Shown: positions 61,067 through 64,000 of the stretch, one piece after another
Layout of the letters: each line of letters begins with the position of its first letter
Position numbering within the stretch: the first letter of the stretch is position 1
Source: Myxococcales bacterium
GTDB taxonomy: Bacteria > Myxococcota > Myxococcia > Myxococcales > JAJYLH01
Direction: 5' to 3'
NCBI GenBank assembly: GCA_021787845.1
Contig: JAJYLH010000004.1
Span: 124,001-188,000 of the forward strand
DNA: 64,000 bases
Position numbers and translations under genes: made by a program
The notes under the pieces: model-generated
Databases searched by the model: none
The model's input: the letters and a program-made list of their open reading frames with translations, nothing else
What the model was told of the DNA's origin: nothing

Positions 61067-62011
61067 TCACTTCCCCATCAGTCCGTCGAAGAGTTGTTTG
61101 ACCTTGCTCGAGGCGACGAGCCCGGAGGCCTCGGCGAACGGCCGGAGCGCGCGGAGGACGGCGCCGGTTCTCTTTTCCGGCATTCCTCCCTGCTTCAGCG
61201 TCGCGCCGAGCTCGTCCAGGCTCGAGACCAGCTTCTCGCCGATGAGCAGCGCGCCCGCATTGACGAAGCAGATGTCCTCGGCGCGGTCCATCCGGATCAC
61301 GTTGTCGCCGAGCAGGTCGCGCCAGCGGCGTTCGCAGTCGTGCGCCGGCTCGTGCGGGATGATGAAGAACGGCACGAAGCTCTTCTGCAGCTCGGCCAGA
61401 ATCTCTTCGACGGTCAGATCATCGTCCAGGCGGTCGCCCACGATGCCATCGGCGATGTGCTTGGACAGCGAAGGATACGGCAGCTCGTCACCGGTCATGA
61501 ACAGGTAGCCGCGATGCCCGCGCTTGACGACGCAATCCATCTCCGTGTGCTCGGCGAGGAAGTAGAGCCCGAGCTCATAGGACTCCTGCGAGGTGCCGCC
61601 GCCGCCGCCTTCGAGGTAGCTCCAGGTCAGCCATTGATCCATCAGGTTCGCGGTCGCCTCGAACTGCCCGACCTGGAGCGGCGCGCGGTCGCTCGTCGCG
61701 TCCCCGATGGCCATGAACAGAAGCTGCGGGTCCTGCACCCCGCAATCGGTCAGGACGCGCATGAACTTCGGAAGCTGCTCGGTCGCCAGAAGCCGCGGGA
61801 TGGCACCCATCGAGCCGGTCACGTCGAGCGCGAAGACGATGCCCAGCGAGTTCGGATGCTCGGCGCTGTCCCGGCTCTCCCGCACCCGCACCCCTTTCGG
61901 GTTCATCATCGGATGGCAGCTCGACTGGACGAACACCTCCTGGACCGGGCGCGACGCGCGGTCGCGCAGGAGCGCCTCGTGCGCCTCGTGACTGTAGCTG
62001 CCGTAACCCAT
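61067..62011 (-). CDS. VWA-domain protein (TerY-like), paired with a pseudokinase
   Basis: 314 residues. The von Willebrand A metal site is DVTGSMG in [20 protein letters not shown], with Thr/Asp later in [10 protein letters not shown]. The fold spans about 55-270, and a 30-residue tail follows. No signal peptide or helix, so it is cytoplasmic. It is 28 bases downstream of a gene for a zinc-ribbon pseudokinase, so the two make an operon. TerY-type VWA proteins with kinase partners occur in phospho-signalling and stress-response modules; the role here is unknown. Confidence 0.8.
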   Translation of the reverse strand: MGYGSYSHEAHEALLRDRASRPVQEVFVQSSCHPMMNPKGVRVRESRDSAEHPNSLGIVFALDVTGSMGAIPRLLATEQLPKFMRVLTDCGVQDPQLLFMAIGDATSDRAPLQVGQFEATANLMDQWLTWSYLEGGGGGTSQESYELGLYFLAEHTEMDCVVKRGHRGYLFMTGDELPYPSLSKHIADGIVGDRLDDDLTVEEILAELQKSFVPFFIIPHEPAHDCERRWRDLLGDNVIRMDRAEDICFVNAGALLIGEKLVSSLDELGATLKQGGMPEKRTGAVLRALRPFAEASGLVASSKVKQLFDGLMGK

Positions 62012-62039
62012 GACCGCTCCTTCGCTGACGATGCGCCCG

Positions 62040-63050
62040 TCAGTCGGGCAACTTGATCGGATGAAAAGCCGGAGGCCCGAACGCCTCGACGGCGACGGTG
62101 CCGATGCGTTCGCGCCAGGTCCAGGCGTCGCCCACGCCGGACGCGATGGCCGCTCGGAGGAGCTGCGCGAACGGCTCCGGCACCCAGGCGGACATCTCGC
62201 CCTTCTTCGGGTCGCCGCCGAGCGCCCACACGACGCAGCGAGCGCTCATTTCGATGTCGAGCTGGGGAGTCGCGATGCTCGCGCGCGCGCCGGGGGGCAC
62301 GAATGGGGTGATGGGATGACTGGCGCTGGGCGGGTCGAGGCGTTTGCCGGCTCTGGTCGCCCGGCCGAAGCCGATGAGCCGCGCGCCGTGCTCGCCGGTC
62401 TCGATGAGGACGTGCGCCGGCACGACCGCGCCGTGGACATAGCCCGATCGATGGACGAGCGAGAGCGCTTCGAGGATGCGCCGCCACAGCCACGGAGCCG
62501 CGGCAGGCGCGATGCCCCTGCGAGATGCGGTGCGCGCGTCGTCGAGGGTGTAGTGGAACCCATGCGCCCATTCGAGAACGAGCGCCGACCGGCCAGCGTA
62601 GAGGCCGTCGAGAATCACGCCGTGCGCGATGGGACCCGGCAGGCGATGGCGCAGGCTGTCCGCTCCGGCGGCGTCGCTCGACTGCAAGCCCGAGAGTACC
62701 TCCCATTCGTGGTCGAACCCCGCTAGGTTGATGGAACGCAGCACCTTCACCACCGCGCGTTCGGTCGGCCAGCGCGCGCGCACCGCGGCGAAGACGTCGG
62801 ACCGGTCACTCCCGCCGAGGCGCCGACCGATGGCCCAGGCGCCGGACCGGATGTGGCAGACGTTCTCGAAGCCGTGCCGGGCGGAGTCCTCCCACTCGAT
62901 GCGGGCGGCATGGTAGCGCGCGGCCGAGACCGCCGCCGGGTCGATGAGGACGGTGGCCGAACAGTAGGGGCAGACCGTCGAGCGCGCGAAGCGGCTCGGC
63001 GGGCGGAGGGGCGCGGAGCACTGCGGGCACTTGAGGACGCGCTCGCTCAT
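62040..63050 (-). CDS. Zinc-ribbon protein with degenerate kinase domain (pseudokinase)
   Basis: 336 residues. The N-terminal zinc ribbon has Cys8, Cys11, Cys27 and Cys30 (KCPQCSAPLRPPSRFARSTVCPYC). The remaining 260 residues follow a protein-kinase fold (GAWAIGRRLGGSDRSDVFAAV glycine loop region; VVKVL with the ATP Lys), but the catalytic loop is YVHGAVVPAH in place of HRDxKPxN and the DFG motif is GFG. Loss of both Asp residues predicts no phosphotransfer. The first ATG at 63068 adds six residues; I use 63050. It is co-operonic with the VWA protein. Confidence 0.8.
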   Translation of the reverse strand: MSERVLKCPQCSAPLRPPSRFARSTVCPYCSATVLIDPAAVSAARYHAARIEWEDSARHGFENVCHIRSGAWAIGRRLGGSDRSDVFAAVRARWPTERAVVKVLRSINLAGFDHEWEVLSGLQSSDAAGADSLRHRLPGPIAHGVILDGLYAGRSALVLEWAHGFHYTLDDARTASRRGIAPAAAPWLWRRILEALSLVHRSGYVHGAVVPAHVLIETGEHGARLIGFGRATRAGKRLDPPSASHPITPFVPPGARASIATPQLDIEMSARCVVWALGGDPKKGEMSAWVPEPFAQLLRAAIASGVGDAWTWRERIGTVAVEAFGPPAFHPIKLPD

Positions 63051-63130
63051 CGCGGCGGACGCTAGCACAGGTGCCTTCCGGGGTGCAATCCGCGCGCCGC
63101 CGGCGGGTGCGCCTGCGTCGACTGGGCGGG

Positions 63131-63382
63131 GAACGCGTTGAGGAGGCGCATCGACTTTCCGATGCGGGGAAAGAACGCGTTGAGGAGGCGCATCGACTTT
63201 CCGATGCGGGGAAAGAACGCGTTGAGGAGGCGCATCGACTTTCCGATGCGGGGAAAGAACGCGTTGGGGAGGCGCATCGACTTTCCGTTTCGAGAAAGGA
63301 TCACGTGCCGACGGCGTTCCGGATTTCCGATCTGGGAAAGGATCGCGTGCCGGCGGCAGTCGACGTTCCGATGGCCGGGTCC
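63131..63382. repeat. 42-bp tandem array with internal hairpin
   Basis: Six adjacent units of 42 bases starting at 63131, 63173, 63215, 63257, 63299 and 63341; the first three are identical, the fourth differs mainly at its end, and the last two are decayed. Each intact unit contains CGCATCG-ACTTTC-CGATGCG, a perfect 7-bp hairpin. There are no unique spacers, so it is not CRISPR. Read leftwards, one frame gives MRLLNAFFPRIGKS per unit with 12 of 14 third positions G or C. It fills the 441-bp gap between a histidine kinase and the pseudokinase; the rest of the gap shows nothing. Confidence 0.85.
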
Positions 63383-63491
63383 CCCATCGGGGCAGCGCGG
63401 TATAAGGAGCGGCAGGGTCGTAGGTAGATCCGGCCCGGCGACGAACGGGCGGCGGCTCCCCGACCGGGACGTCCGCCAGGGGCTACGGCGT

Positions 63492-64000
63492 TCACCGTTC
63501 CGGCGCGAAGGCGCTGGCCGATGGCGGGTTCTTGCTCGCGGGGGCACGCACGGGCAGCCGCATGGTGAAGCGGGCACCGGCACCGGGTTCGTTGGCGACG
63601 TCGAGGCTGCCGCCGTGGGCTTCGACCAGCTCGCGGGAGATGAACAGGCCCAGGCCCATCCCGCCGGGCTGGCGGTCGGAGGCGAGGCGGACGAAGGGCG
63701 CGAAGAGACGCGCGGCGTGGCTCGGCGAGATGCCGGGGCCGTGGTCGATGACCGAGACGGCGGCCTGTCCATCATGCGTGCCGACACGCACGATCACCGG
63801 TCCGCCCGGCGCGTACTTGAAGGCGTTGAGCAGCAGGTTCGTCAGCACCCGTTCGAGCGACAACGCGTCCCAGTAACCGACTACCCTCTCCGTAATCTGG
63901 AGCGACACCGGGCAGCCACGCGCCGAGGCGTGCTCCGATACGCGCTCGATGCAGTCGCGCGCCAAATCGCCCAGCCGCAGCGGCTCCGGCGAGAGCTTGA
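63492..64000 (-). CDS. Sensor histidine kinase, C-terminal part
   Basis: The last 169 residues of a kinase entering from beyond the right edge. HATPase motifs: N-box RVLTNLLLNAFKYAP, G1 DHGPGIS, F-box ARLFAPFVRL, G2 GGMGLGLFISRELVEAHGG. The segment just before (LSPEPLRLGDLARDCIERV) is the usual linker from the dimerisation helices. The phosphoacceptor His, sensor domain and partner response regulator are outside the window. Its tail ends ASKNPPSASAFAPER. Confidence 0.85.
   Translation of the reverse strand, partial: KLSPEPLRLGDLARDCIERVSEHASARGCPVSLQITERVVGYWDALSLERVLTNLLLNAFKYAPGGPVIVRVGTHDGQAAVSVIDHGPGISPSHAARLFAPFVRLASDRQPGGMGLGLFISRELVEAHGGSLDVANEPGAGARFTMRLPVRAPASKNPPSASAFAPER

Noticed and set aside
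63131-63382. CRISPR array
   Set aside because: The units are directly adjacent with no unique spacers, and no cas gene is in the window.

Overview
The window is a high-GC bacterial chromosome segment, most likely from a member of the Myxococcota (or a close deltaproteobacterial lineage). The main evidence is a 1,915-residue PKD-repeat protein (36142-41889) ending in a MYXO-CTERM-like tail (Gly-Cys, hydrophobic helix, Arg cluster). Supporting evidence is the many Cys-rich lipoproteins, a CDDGIDNN-type motif in a secreted protein, PilT-type ATPases, and regulation through Ser/Thr kinases, FHA and cyclase proteins. I see no rRNA, tRNA, CRISPR array, transposase or prophage gene. Most genes are ordinary chromosomal ones, and the unusual material lies in fused or divergent proteins and in several families of short intergenic repeats.

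Layout. 1-3.7 kb: a cut-off FHA/coiled-coil protein divergent from a divergent membrane pyrophosphatase. 4-10.6 kb: an SDR dehydrogenase, a Cys-rich lipoprotein, two overlapping thioredoxin-fold genes with a probable outer-membrane barrel, a pilus-N-like secreted protein, and a TonB-like/P-domain protein. 10.8-23.9 kb (all minus): uvrA, a Ser/Thr kinase with helical repeats, pilT, a HEAT-PilT fusion, an isopropylmalate-dehydrogenase-like enzyme, an NFACT protein and a histone H1-like Lys/Ala protein. 24.6-31.5 kb (minus): adenosine deaminase, a LETM1-like protein, argC, recA, then an ECF sigma / anti-sigma / secreted protein cassette. 31.6-47.4 kb: surface genes (acyltransferase, glycosyltransferase, PPC lipoprotein, giant PKD protein), a CHASE2 cyclase, a GT4 glycosyltransferase and a DUF362 protein. 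47.4-57.5 kb: M20 peptidase, then meaB-lipoprotein-rnc-cyclophilin-era, two lipoproteins and alaS. 57.7-64 kb (minus): an adenylosuccinate-synthetase-like gene coupled to a small ORF and a DEAD-box helicase, a VWA / zinc-ribbon pseudokinase pair, a tandem-repeat block and a cut-off histidine kinase.

The strongest candidates for something new are: (i) Era (52099-53289), whose N-terminus contains a translated, tandemly expanded copy of a palindromic intergenic repeat; (ii) four intergenic arrays of a 9-bp GATC-containing unit; (iii) paired TTGGAGC-type palindromes in two intergenic gaps; (iv) a 42-bp tandem array with an internal hairpin at 63131-63382; (v) the VWA plus zinc-ribbon pseudokinase operon; (vi) the HEAT-PilT fusion beside a normal PilT; and (vii) a PurA-like enzyme with an altered P-loop, translationally coupled to an unknown small protein.

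All functional calls come from reading motifs. No database search was possible. Start codons were chosen from Shine-Dalgarno spacing, overlaps and family N-termini.
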